Shown here piece after piece: positions 24,129 to 34,645 of a stretch of 64,000 nucleotides of DNA. The number at the start of each line of letters is the position of its first letter. Within the stretch, counting starts at the first letter, position 1. The DNA is taken from contig OX421495.1 of assembly GCA_949126835.1 (NCBI GenBank), forward strand, positions 28,397,721-28,461,720, in the 5' to 3' direction. Position numbers and translations under genes: made by a program. Origin of the DNA: Anisus vortex (taxonomy: Eukaryota > Mollusca > Gastropoda > Planorbidae). The notes under the pieces were generated by a model. It was given only the letters and a program-made list of their open reading frames with translations, had not been told where the DNA came from and searched no databases.

Positions 24129-25137
24129 TGTCATATTGATATTTATAATTGATCATATAAGATTTTCCGTCGCCATTGGCACATTTTACAAATTTAAGTG
24201 TCAGAAATACATTTTAGTTTTAAATTCGAATTCTAATTTAGACATACATCTAATATTTTATATATGCTTAAAACAAGAAGAAAAAAAAAGATGTGAGTTT
24301 AACGGCGACAATAATTCGTACTTTTCCCTTAAATTCGGATTTCGTAACATTGCGTTTTTCTTTTTTTAAATTAGGCAGCTATGTCATAACTTGTACAAAC
24401 CTTTGCTATAATTATTTCTAAAATTATCAACATTTTTAGTGTTGTTTTTTATTTGTTTACATTAATTTAGACCAAATCAAAGACTAGTGAGTTTTTCTTG
24501 TCTCAACATAACACGCTACACAGCCCACTAGCGAATTATGGCTTTTCTGTGTTTCTATATTGCGTCTTTCTTTGAACTTTAAAGTGTCTCCTGGCAGTCC
24601 CATGTTAGTTAAGAGACAAGAGGCTATCAAGAATAGACTATCGATTAACGCTATGCCGGAGGAACGCTTAAATGCCAAACTCGACTTCAGTGTCTGAAAA
24701 GATTTTAAGGACCGAAGAGAAGAGAGCGATGTTTGGTAAACACAACGAAATACCTTTCAATACACGTAAAATAAACTATAAATAGAGAGTAAGATGACAT
24801 TGACAAGGAGAGAGAGAGGGGGAGAATGAGAGAAAGCGGGAAGGTGAAATATAAGAAAGAAATGTACAAAAGTGATCAACACGAATGAAAGAAACGAAAA
24901 CAGTTCTGGTGGGATTTTAAACGCAAACATATAAATAAAGTGTAAACTTAATAAATACAGAATACATAGGTCTTGGAATATCTGGATGTAGATAAATTAT
25001 ATGCCAGTTACATTTCATAATTGAAAGCTATTTACTCATATACATATATATATAGGCCTACCTAATGAATCTGAAAAGATGAAATTGAGGTAGTGTTTGT
25101 TATAAGCTAAAAATAGTGCTGGTGTTCAACCGGTGTC
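24129..25137. other. Non-coding stretch, nothing recognised
   Basis: AT-rich with a purine-rich GA segment at about 24805-24850. Frames at 24124 and 24484 are unsupported. Confidence 0.5.
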
Positions 25138-25530
25138 TCAAATCTAAAGTTTGCCCTTCTCCAACTTTCAAATCTAAAGTCTGCCCTTCTCCAACTTTAA
25201 AAACTAAAGTCTGCCCTTCTCAAATCTAAAGTCTGCCCTTCTCTAAAATTCAAATCTAAAGTCTGCCTTACTCCAACTTTCAAATCTAAAGTATGCCCTT
25301 CTCCAATTTTATCTTATCTTATCTTATCTTATACATTACATTACTTTATAATCTAAAGTCTGCATTTCTCCAACTTTCTCTTAATCTAAAGACAGCCCTA
25401 CTGCAACTTTAAATAGGAAGGACTGCCCTAATCCAATATTATATCTAGGTCTATAGTTTGCCTTTATCTAGCTTTTTAATCTAAAGTCTGTCATTGTCCG
25501 TCATACAAATTTAAAATCTGCTATTAAATC
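25138..25530. repeat. 30-bp minisatellite interrupted by (TTATC)n
   Basis: About a dozen copies of a 30-bp unit containing AAATCTAAAGTCTGCCCTTC and TCCAACTTT. A (TTATC)n tract followed by ACATTACATTAC at 25312-25347 splits the array; in inverse orientation this resembles the GTAAT(AAGAT)n tail of the LINE family at 5.4 and 56.0 kb and may mark an extremely short LINE insertion. Right-hand units are more decayed. Confidence 0.9.
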
Positions 25531-25567
25531 TAAAATGTATAGATAAACAGCCCTATCATACCTACGC

Positions 25568-25636
25568 GCACACACAAATATACATTCACACACACACACA
25601 CATCTATCTATCTATCTATATATATATATATATATG
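25568..25636. repeat. Compound microsatellite (CA)n(TCTA)n(TA)n
   Basis: Successive CACACA, TCTATCTATCTA and TATATA tracts. Confidence 0.95.
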
Positions 25637-26204
25637 TTGTAAAGATGTAAAACTGTTAAAGAAATAGAAAGTAAGAAAAAAGACGTAGAGTCTAACACTG
25701 AAGGAGAAATAAAGAGTAAGAAAGAAATGATTTAAAACTTTAGAAGAAATGAAGAGTAAGTGAGCAGGAAAAGGAGATGTACGGAGCAAACATAATTATC
25801 TCTGTCACTCGGAAACAGCCTCGGTTTCAGAAGGCAATATCTGTCGCCCCCTAGCGGCTAGCACACACCCCCGATATTTACTGTGTCGACCAGCCACTCG
25901 TATGTTTAACCCAAGGAGAACTCTTCTGTCCAAAAGGGTCGCCCTGGGCTATAATCGTGGGAGACGTTTACCGGGGAAAGTGAAGGGTACAAAAATGAAG
26001 AGGACAGGAGACCTGAAACAACTAGGGACAAACAGACAACGAACAGTGGTGAATTCTTTCCCTTTATGTGTGTATGTATGTGAGCGTGTGTGTGTGTGTG
26101 TTTGTGTAGTTTGGGAAATTTGGAAAGGAAGTCGGGAAAGAGGGGCGGGGGAAGGGTTTGCTAAGCACTAAGTGGTAAGTCTCATTTGCTAGAGAGAAAA
26201 ATCT
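25637..26204. other. Non-coding spacer
   Basis: An 89-codon plus frame at 25902-26171 includes a GT microsatellite (26088-26108) and a G-rich tail; no family resemblance, not called as a gene. Confidence 0.45.
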
Positions 26205-27300
26205 ATTTTCTATGTATGACAGTCATTCAACTGCATGGCAGTAATTCCACTACATGACAGTCGTTCAGCTTTTTTGGCAGTAATGTCAATGTATGGCAGT
26301 AATTTCAATATTTTACAGTAATTGCAATATTTTACAGTAATTCCAATTTTCGACAGTAATTCCTGTGTTTTACAGTAATTTCAATGTATAACAGTTATTC
26401 CAATGCATAACAGTAATTCCAATGTATGACAGTAATTTCAATGTTTAACAGTAATTACAATGTATGACAGTAATTACAATGTATGACAGTAATTCCTGTT
26501 TTACAGTAATTTCAATGCATAACAGTAATTCCAATGTATGACAGTAATTCCAATGTATAACAGTAATTCCAATGTATGACAGTAATTCCAATGTATGACA
26601 GCAATTCCAATGTATGACAGTAATTTCAATGTATGACAGTAATTCCAAGTTATAACAGTAATTCCAATGTATAACAGTAATTCCAATGTATAACAGTAAT
26701 TCCAATGTATGACAGTAATTCCAATGTATAACAGTAATTCAGATGTATAACAGTAATTCCAATGTATGACAGTAATTCCAATGTATGACAGTAATTCCAA
26801 TGTATAACAGTAATTCCAATGTATGACAGTAATTGCAATATATAACAGTAATTCCAATGTATAACAGTAATTCCAATGTATAACAGTAATTCCAATGTAT
26901 AACAGTAATTCCAATGTTTTACAGTAATTCCTTTGTTTTACAGTAATTTCAATGTATAACAATAATTTCAATGTTTAACAGTAATTACAATGTATGACAG
27001 TAATTCCAATGTATGACAGTAATTCCAATGTATGACAGTAATTCCAATGTATGACAGTAATTCCAATGTATGACAGTAATTCCAATGTATGACAGTAATT
27101 CCAATGTATGACAGTAATTCTAATGAATGACAGTAATTTCAATGTTTGACAGTAATTCCAATGTATGGCAGTAATTCCAATGTATAACAGTAATTCCAAT
27201 GTATGACAGTAATTCCAATGTATATCAGTAATTCCAATGTATGACAGTAATTCCAATGTATGACAGTAATTCCAATGTATGACAGTAATTTTAACTGTAT
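26205..27300. repeat. 19-bp minisatellite, ~57 copies, subfamily 1
   Basis: Long array of the 19-bp unit CAGTAATTCCAATGTATGA (variants ...GTATAA, ...TTTCAATG). It is most uniform at about 26,760-26,900 and 27,000-27,120 and decays at the left edge. Three units equal 57 bp, which gives 19-residue protein periodicity and long open minus frames (26445-27379); these are artefacts. Confidence 0.97.
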
Positions 27301-27636
27301 GGCAGTCATTCAAATTAAGTTGCTCAAATGCATAGCAGACACTCAAATATATGACAGCTATGGAACATATATCATTCATTCAAATTCATGGCAGTCATTC
27401 ACATTTATAGCAGCCATTCAAATATGTAGCAGCCATTCAAATATGTAGCAGTCATTCAAATATGTAGCAGTCATTCAAATATGTAGCAGTCATTCAAATA
27501 TGTAGCAGTCATTCAAATATGTAGCAGTCATTCAAATATGTAGCAGTCATTCAAATATGTAGCAGTCATTCAAATATGTAGCAGTCATTCAAATATGTAG
27601 CAGTCATTCAAATATGTAGCAGTCATTCAAATATTC
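27301..27636. repeat. 19-bp minisatellite, ~17 copies, subfamily 2
   Basis: Continues the previous array with the same 19-bp period but consensus CAGTCATTCAAATATGTAG. The copies from about 27,430 on are essentially identical. CAGT-ATTC-AAT is common to both subfamilies, so one array evidently gave rise to the other, with a transition zone at 27,290-27,430. Confidence 0.96.
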
Positions 27637-28214
27637 TTGGTTGTTGATGTTTTGATACTATAAATGATGTAAATGTTCTTTTTAAATATTTTTTGCAACT
27701 GTAAAAAGTAGTGACGGGGTTAACTTATTTTAATATTTATATTATTGTATTAATTAATGGTGTATGTGTTCTATTTTCTTTTCAAGAAATATAATCACAA
27801 AAGATATTGCATTTATTATTATACACCCTTTAAAGTAATCTATGCCTACATCATAATAGCCTATTTAGAAACTAGAAATAGCCAGTGGGTAAACCACGGG
27901 GATAAAGAATGTAGGCCTATATATTTTATTCAATTTAGTTTTTCTATTTTGTAAGCTTTCTAAAATTTTGGGAAAAGTATTGTAGAATGAATGGTAGAAT
28001 AGTGTTTAGAAGCCCAGTCAATGCTTGGGATGCAAAGAATATCACATCGATTGCACTTCAAAGAATGTCTGCATTGACCCTGTTTCCCCATTTAAAATGT
28101 AAAACATGACAAGCAGACTCAATGTTAATTGCATCATATTCTAGCAATCCCCCTAAACCTAGTTTTCCTGTTAACGTTGAGAAAACAGTGCATCTTTGTG
28201 CTGGGCGATTGGCC
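27637..28214. other. Non-coding spacer
   Basis: AT-rich; nothing recognised. Confidence 0.5.
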
Positions 28215-28335
28215 CGATTTTCGATAGGATAATTGACCCACTTTCCGCCCTGATATCCAGCTGAAACTTGGCATATAGACGTGTTTCATTTAAAAACATA
28301 TTCCATTTTTAGCCAGTTCCCCGACTCGAACACGC
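28215..28335. repeat. Dispersed repeat, copy 2 (pair with 15.75 kb)
   Basis: ATAATTGACCCACTTTCCGC, ATCCAGC and ATAGACGTGTTTC match 15752-15800 in order and orientation. Unknown class. Confidence 0.7.
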
Positions 28336-28341
28336 AAAAAT

Positions 28342-28470
28342 CTTAAACAGTTCTTTTCATTACACTTTATGTTGGTTAGGCCTACTTTAAAATCTGTATT
28401 AATCAGTCTTAAACAGTTCTTTTCATTACACTTTATGTTGGTTAGGCCTACTTTAAAATCCGTATTAAAT
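28342..28470. repeat. 66-bp direct duplication
   Basis: Two adjacent copies of a segment starting CTTAAACAGTTCTTTTCATT and including GGTTAGGCCTACTTTAAAAT, differing by one transition (ATCTG/ATCCG). Very recent tandem duplication. Confidence 0.95.
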
Positions 28471-29454
28471 CTGTTTGAAGAGCATAATATAGGTGTATTT
28501 CCCCTATTGAGCTAAGTGATTTACCTTTACTTTAAAATCTCTTATAGATTTTTTAACTTCGCTTTTGTGTTTCGTCCTTTGCGAGTTGTAACGAGCAAAA
28601 GGCTATCCCTGAAAAACTAATGCTTAACACTAATGCATATGTAGGTCTACATGTAAATTTATATGGTCTACATATGAATGTATATGGTAAATATACTCTT
28701 TTTTATGCTTTTACTCGTCAGTTTTATTTATATTTAAATAATTTAGGATAGGATTTTTTTCGTTAGGCTGTTTAATTATATTTATTTGGTAGGGAATTTA
28801 ATGTAAGTTATAAAGTTATAAATATATATAGTTTAATGTAGCTATAGTGTTTAATTATTTATATATCTTTGTTTTCATTAGAATTAGAAAAAAAAAGTAA
28901 ATTTCGCCAGTTAAAAATTAAATTTGTTTTTTATCCAGGCTTTGGGGAATGTTAAATTTGATTGGTTAGTTGTATTGCAGTCCAATCTGTGTGAGTGGGG
29001 TCTATATTATATTGAATATAATTCCGTTGGCGGTGACTTTTTTGTGTTTCGTCCTGTCGGGTAGAACCTGCATATTCTAGGTCTTCTCTATCGGGTTAAA
29101 AATTGTTCTTCACTTAGAAGTTTGGTCTTTTATGTAGGCCTAGAAATGGTTGGGATTGTGGTTAAGATTTTGGTTAGGATTTTAAATGTGGATTTGGTTT
29201 GAATGTTGTTGTTTTTTTTAATAGAATTTACGTATTTGATTTTTAGAGGATTTTAATGTAAATAAAGTTATAGCGTTCTGTTAGCATTTGTCGATCTATC
29301 TTTGATTCAATAGAATGTTCTTGTCGTGGTGTTTAGTTAGTTAGCCGAAATTAACTTGCCTATGTATTTGTTATTAGCTCAAGTCTTAGACGATAGACCG
29401 TCACCTTGGGTTCTGCTTGTTGCTCAGACATAGACCCATGTCTCTCCTCTATCT
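28471..29454. other. Non-coding stretch with a repeated 15-mer
   Basis: AT-rich. TTTTGTGTTTCGTCCT occurs at about 28564 and again at about 29040; neither copy has a recognisable context. Confidence 0.5.
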
Positions 29455-30582
29455 TATATCTTCTGTTTTCTTTCTTCTTACATAACCTTCATTTATCTCT
29501 TCTCTCTCTCTTCTTACATAACCTTCATTTATCTCTTCTCTCTCTTCTTACATAACCTTCATTTATCTCTTCTCTCTCTTCTTACATAACCTTCATTTAT
29601 CTCTTCTCTCTCTTCTTACATAACCTTCATTTATCTCTTCTCTCTCTTCTTACATAACCTTCATTTATCTCTTCTCTCTCTTCTTACATAACCTTCATTT
29701 ATCTCTTCTCTCTCTTCTTACATAACCTTCATTTATCTCTTCTCTCTTCTTACATAACATTCATTTATCTCTTCTCTCTCTTCTTACATAACCTTCATTT
29801 ATCTCTTCTCTCTCTTCTTACATAACATTCATTTATCTCTTCTCTCTCTTCTTACATAACCTTCATTTATCTCTTCTCTCTCTTCTTACATAACCTTCAT
29901 TTATCTCTTCTCTCTCTTCTTACATAACCTTAATTTATCTCTCCTCTCTTCTTACATAACATTGATTTATCTCTTCTCTCTCTTCTTACATAACGTTCAT
30001 TTATCTCTTCTCTCTCTTCTTACATAACCTTCATTTATCTCTTCTCTCTCTTCTTACATAACCTTCATTTATCTCTTCTCTCTTCTTACATAACCTTCAT
30101 TTATCTCTTCTCTCTCTTCTTACATAACCTTCATTTATCTCTTCTCTCTCTTCTTACATAACCTTCATTTATCTCTTCTCTCTTCTTACATAACCTTCAT
30201 TTATCTCTTCTCTCTCTTCTTACATAACCTTCATTTATCTCTTCTCTCTCTTCTTACATAACATTCATTTATCTCTTCTCTCTCTTCTTACATAACCTTC
30301 ATTTATCTCTTCTATCTTCTTACATAACCTTCATTTATCTCTTCTCTCTCTTCTTACATAACCTTCATTTATCTCTTCTCTCTCTTCTTACATAACCTTC
30401 ATTTATCTCTTCTCTCTCTTCTTACATAACCTTAATTTATCTCTTCTCTCTTCTTACATAACCTTCATTTATCTCTTCTCTCTCTTCTTACATAACGTTC
30501 ATTTATCTCTTCTCTCTTTTCTTACATAACCTTCATTTATCTCTTCTCTCTCTTCTTACATAACCTTCATTTATCTCATTTC
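29455..30582. repeat. 34-bp pyrimidine-rich minisatellite, ~33 copies
   Basis: Unit CTTACATAACCTTCATTTAT followed by CTCTTCTCTCTCTT. Most units are 34 bp, some 32 or 36 because the CT run varies by dinucleotides. ACATAACC alternates with ACATAACA and ACATAACG. The upper strand is strongly pyrimidine-biased, with CT-rich blocks every 34 bp. Confidence 0.97.
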
Positions 30583-30775
30583 TTTTTTACCCCCACACAT
30601 ATAAAGGTAACATTTCTGTAAAAGTTTTTAGCAACTTTCATTTTAATTACAATATATGGATTACATTTTTCAGTCTTTTGTGTTTGGCTAATTTTCAATG
30701 TTAGATTTTGTTTCTCTAAAGAAAACACATAATTACATTAAGGGGAAATGTAGGCTACATCTTATATAATAAGAA

Positions 30776-30849
<74 letters not shown>

Positions 30850-30861
30850 ATATATATATAT
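30776..30861. repeat. (AT)n microsatellite
   Basis: About 85 bp of almost uninterrupted AT dinucleotides with one TTA interruption near 30840. Confidence 0.97.
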
Positions 30862-30977
30862 GGCAAAGACACTATTTCTGTACAGAAGATTATGGCACGT
30901 CCGTCGCTTATTCTGGGTTTGATTCTAGTCTTGAATTTTGTTGAGAGATTTAAATGTCAATGTGATGTTTTTCCCTT

Positions 30978-31971
30978 TAGTTTTTGTCCAATCTATCAAG
31001 TTTTACATGTAGGCCTACTAAGTTTAGTTTTTGTCCAATCTATCAAGTTTTACACGTAGGCCTACTAAGTTTAGTTTTTGTCCAATCTATCAAGTTTTAC
31101 ATGTAGGCCTACTAAGTTTAGTTTTTTGTCCAATCTATCAAGTTTTACATGTAGGCCTACTAAGTTTAGTTTTTTGTCCAATCTATCAAGTTTTACATGT
31201 AGGCCTACTAAGTTTAGTTTTTGTCCAATCTATCAAGTTTTACACGTAGGCCTACTAAGTTTAGTTTTTGTCCAATCTATCAAGTTTTACACGTAGGCCT
31301 ACTAAGTTTAGTTTTTGTCCAATCTATCAAGTTTTACATGTAGGCCTACTAAGTTTAGTTTTTGTCCAATCTATCAAGTTTTACACGTAGGCCTACTAAG
31401 TTTAGTTTTTGTCCAATCTATCAAGTTTTACATGTAGGCCTACTAAGTTTAGTTTTTGTCCAATCTATCAAGTTTTACACGTAGGCCTACTAAGTTTAGT
31501 TTTTGTCCAATCTATCAAGTTTTACACGTAGGCCTACTAAGTTTAGTTTTTGTCCAATCTATCAAGTTTTACATGTAGGCCTACTAAGTTTAGTTTTTGT
31601 CCAATCTATCAAGTTTTACACGTAGGCCTACTAAGTTTAGTTTTTGTCCAATCTATCAAGTTTTACACGTAGGCCTACTAAGTTTAGTTTTTTGTCCAAT
31701 CTATCAAGTTTTACACGTAGGCCTACTAAGTTTAGTTTTTTGTCCAATCTATCAAGTTTTACACGTAGGCCTACTAAGTTTAGTTTTTTGTCCAATCTAT
31801 CAAGTTTTACACGTAGGCCTACTAAGTTTAGTTTTTGTCCAATCTATCAAGTTTTACACGTAGGCCTACTAAGTTTAGTTTTTGTCCAATCTATCAAGTT
31901 TTACACGTAGGCCTACTAAGTTTAGTTTTTGTCCAATCTATCAAGTTTTACATGTAGGCCTACTAAGTTTG
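30978..31971. repeat. 47/48-bp minisatellite, 21 copies
   Basis: Unit of 47 bp: TTTGTCCAATCTATCAAGTT, TTACAYGTAGGCCTAC, TAAGTTTAG. It includes the perfect 10-bp palindrome GTAGGCCTAC. Five copies carry one extra T before GTCC (48 bp). The Y position is C (making a CpG) in 13 copies and T in 8. All plus frames in 31031-32067 are repeat artefacts. Confidence 0.98.
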
Positions 31972-32487
31972 ATTTTAAAAAAACACGATTATAACCAAAA
32001 TTTAGTTTCCAAATTACATAAAGGATACATTATTTACAATTACATAAATTCATACGAAAATCCCTAAACATGTACAATTTTTACAACAACAAAAATACAT
32101 GTTTCTATAAGTTCTTTATTACCATAAGCCGATCAAAGCAGGAACACTTCCTTAAAAACAACATTGGTCTTTATCCTGCAGAAGTTATCTGGGGTTTGGG
32201 TAAATGCTTGTATGTCTTTATCTTTAAAAAGCAACATCAAGTAATACACGTGCAATTGGCTTCTAGAATGAAGTTGTGGAAACACGGGCAAATTCCAACA
32301 CTTTCATTAAACAAGATTATATTTTAATTCGTTGTAAGAAATGAACCGGATGTTCATGAATACGAAAACCCCTAACGGTCATGTCATGCTTCATTAATAC
32401 TTGCCAATGAGGTCTATGCAGAAGTCTTTTCCGGTCACGTGATCATTGTTAGACATACTTGATAAACAATGAATTGAATGAGATGGG
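31972..32487. other. Non-coding stretch, nothing certain
   Basis: An 85-codon plus frame at 32070-32327 has no family resemblance. At 32430-32443 TTTCCGGTCACGTGATC combines an ETS-like and an E-box word; it would lie in the first intron of the minus-strand exon candidate. Confidence 0.45.
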
Positions 32488-32494
32488 CACTTAC

Positions 32495-32733
32495 TGCGCT
32501 TCTGTTGGGTGCGCAAATTCTACCTCTAAATTATCATGTAAATAATCTAAAATCTTTTCATAGATTTCCTTTGAAAGATCAACAAATAGGGGTTGTTCTT
32601 TAATAATTGTATGTCTATAATCATTGTTGCTTCCGTGAGCATCATTTATAATATCACAATATTCAAGGTAATGTGAAAAATTAAAATTTTTAATAAGCAT
32701 AGATGCCATTAAGATCAATGTAAAATCAGCCAT
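32495..32733 (-). CDS. Candidate first coding exon of an unidentified gene
   Basis: An ATG at 32733 in a strong context (AAAATGG, A at -3 and G at +4) opens a frame of 79 codons plus 2 nt ending at a good splice donor, GTAAGTG, just before an in-frame stop. The peptide begins MADFTLILMASMLIKNFNF and contains LSKEIYEKILDYLHDNLEVE, which looks like an amphipathic helix. I do not recognise the family. Unlike other frames here it has mixed, protein-like composition and is not repetitive. A TCACGTGA E-box lies about 24-30 nt upstream. No further exon was found to the left, so it could be a chance frame. Confidence 0.38.
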
Positions 32734-32754
32734 TTTTGTTTTAGTTTACAATGT

Positions 32755-32764
32755 ATCACGTGAT
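32755..32764. promoter_or_regulatory. E-box (TCACGTGA) upstream of candidate exon
   Basis: ATCACGTGAT is a palindromic bHLH-ZIP (USF/MITF/TFEB-type) site just upstream of the 32733 start; a second GTCACGTGAT lies at 32435-32444 and a CRE half-like TGACGTTT at about 32882. Two such palindromes within 330 bp suggest a TATA-less promoter, but the function is inference. Confidence 0.35.
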
Positions 32765-33096
32765 CGATTTTCTGTCTCTAAGAAATTGTGCATAGACCTC
32801 ATTACTAAATTTTCACATTTAATTAAAATTATTGATTAATTTTTTTAATTATTTTTTTTTGGGTTAGTTACTTTGTTGTGATGACGTTTGTTAAAAAATG
32901 TGATTTCCACAAACGGAACAAAAACAATATTTCAGGGCCTTATTAAAATATGGTACCTGGTTACCGGCGTATCCGATGCTCAGGTACCCGGTTTTATCAA
33001 CCTCGATGGGGAGATAGCAATGAGCGCAACAGCCCATCTCACCCCGACCTGGTGTTGAAGTTATCAAATATGCTTTGGTTCGACAAACTTAATGGA
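32765..33096. other. Non-coding spacer
   Basis: Nothing recognised; a plus frame from 32950 reads into the SINE and is spurious. Confidence 0.45.
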
Positions 33097-33129
33097 AAGT
33101 GTTACGCCTTCCCCGGTCCTCTGTTGTTT

Positions 33130-33393
33130 GTTGGTAATGGTAATGGTATTTTATATAGCGCTTCTATCCATGCTATTTTAGCATGCTCAGTGCGCTCTAG
33201 AAGACTATTAATCTGTGAGAGGTTTCACTGCTGCCGGTTAAGCGCTCGTGATAACAACTCAATATTAACGTCATCTAGTCCCAAAACTCCTGTAGGGCGA
33301 CAGGGATCTGCCGGTGGCGAGCTCGAACCCGCGACGTGTCAGGTGATTTTTTGGTTGACAGTCCGGTGAGCTAACCGCTCGGCCAGCCGGCTT
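33130..33393 (-). mobile_element. Full-length tRNA-derived SINE with L2-type tail
   Basis: On the minus strand, a 5' tRNA head: GCCGGCTGGCCGAGCGGTTA (A box TGGCCGAGCGG) and GGGTTCGAGCTC (B box); the GGCCGAGYGG form is typical of class II (Ser/Leu) tRNAs. A body follows, then GAGCGCACTGAGCATGCTAA, AATAGCATGG and GCGCTATATAAAATACC, ending in an (ATTACC)n tail. The tail matches the 3' end of the LINE at 47945-48000. Compared with the 24-kb SINE there are about 18 extra nt between the boxes. Non-coding, transcribed by RNA polymerase III if active. Confidence 0.9.
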
Positions 33394-33621
33394 CACAATA
33401 ATAATAATAAATCGTCACTGAAGGGCTGGTCTAAAAACCTAAAGTGACACTCTGTCATCTGTTTATAATTGTTGTTTGTGGTGCTTTTCATTTTATGTGT
33501 ATTTTAATTGTGGACTCTTTCCTCGGTTCTAACGGGGTCTCCACAGTATTATTATGAAGAAGAAGAAGAAAAAAGAATGTAAATTTTGAACTTGTGTACA
33601 ATATAAGAAACTTAATTGGTA

Positions 33622-33830
33622 GCTATGCAGAAATCAAAACACACAATTTTTACTTATATAGATTTTGGTGCAGAAAAGAGTAGAAATGGATTTTCCCGAA
33701 GACTTCCAATGGTAAAAGAATATTCGTATTATAAAGTAGAAGAAACTACGAGACGCTTATTGTATTACGTCATAATAAATTCATCTATTATTACTCATTA
33801 CACCAAACTAAAGTGTAAATAAACTACTCT
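33622..33830 (+). repeat. Dispersed repeat, copy 2 (pair with 6.7 kb)
   Basis: CTTATATAGATTTTGGTGCA, TGGATTTTCCCGAAG, AGAAGAAACTACGAGA and CATAATAAAT align to the reverse complement of 6640-6845. A 68-codon plus frame at 33616-33822 covers it but is not conserved in the other copy. Confidence 0.7.
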
Positions 33831-34177
33831 TCATGAACTAGAGAGACAATAGTTAATATACTATACAAATTATTTTTACTTGCAATACACATATAATACC
33901 TCGCCTCATAAAGAAACAAGTTTTCATAAATAAATGAAACGATTTTGTTTACAATCAATCTTTGGATAATAAAATTCAAAGTTATTATTTAAGGATTCAA
34001 ATAAAAATAGCATTACTTAATTAACAATAATAACAAGTGCTTATACTAAAACAATGACTCTTGTTATTTAATTTAAATATTCAATACTTATTACAACTGC
34101 TCAACATTAAAATATCTATTTAATAACGTATTAAAAATATAATTTAACAATAAGCATTTGTATCTTTAAATAAAAAC

Positions 34178-34246
34178 TGTTACGTCTTCTCGGGTCCTCT
34201 GTATCTGTCTAGGTTCTTGTTCACAATAATAATAAATAATTTTATA
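34178..34246. repeat. Dispersed repeat that is also split by the 33-kb SINE
   Basis: GTTACGTCTTCTCGGGTCCT...TTCACAATAATAATAAA resembles the two flanks of the SINE at 33.13-33.39 kb (GTTACGCCTTCCCCGGTCCT to the left, TTCACAATAATAATAATAAA to the right). It serves as an approximate empty site for that insertion. Possibly an LTR edge (TGTTACG start), but no second LTR was seen. Confidence 0.6.
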
Positions 34247-34535
34247 ATCAAAGCGTCCAGTTTCACTATAATAAAACTCGTTTAAGCTCGAAAGCAGCAC
34301 AGAAAATATTTTGAGTATTATCAATATTATCTTAAGCATAATATGAACTAAATAGAACAAACAACAAAGTGCCCAGGGCTCCGTTTAATAGAAATATACA
34401 ACCACATTTATTGGTTAATGTTAAGTTGTAGGCCTAGGCCTATTAGTTTAAACTTTAAAGTAAACATTCGAACTTATTAAAACAATGAGAGTTACAAAAT
34501 AAAAAGCTAATAATAATAAAAAAAATTATTCATTT

Positions 34536-34645
34536 TAAATAATAATAATAATATTTGTATAGCGCTGCCAACAAACATAATGTATGCTCAGAGCGCATTT
34601 AACATACAACTAAGAACGCGGATATTACTCTAGGCTGGGAGACAA
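34536..34645 (-). mobile_element. SINE/LINE 3' tail (TATAGCGCT type), copy 2
   Basis: (AAT)n, TATAGCGCTGCCAACAAA, CATAATGTATGCTCAGAGCG, CATTTAACA and CTCTAGGCTGGGAG. Same family and orientation as 8464-8605, with a better conserved GCTCAGAGCGC block. Confidence 0.78.

Noticed and set aside
24480..24700. Minus frame at 24484-24678 as a gene
   Set aside because: No start context, splice sites or family resemblance; length is within chance expectation.
26445..27379. Long minus-strand open frames (up to 156 codons) with ELLSYIGITVIHWNYC repeats
   Set aside because: They are translations of the 19-bp minisatellite (three units = 19 codons), lack any start or splice context, and several frames are open at once.
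28560..29070. Hammerhead ribozyme, suggested by GGACGAAAC on the minus strand at about 28570 and 29045
   Set aside because: The obligatory CTGATGA core is absent at the right distance, and no stem III partner (GTGTC-like) follows.
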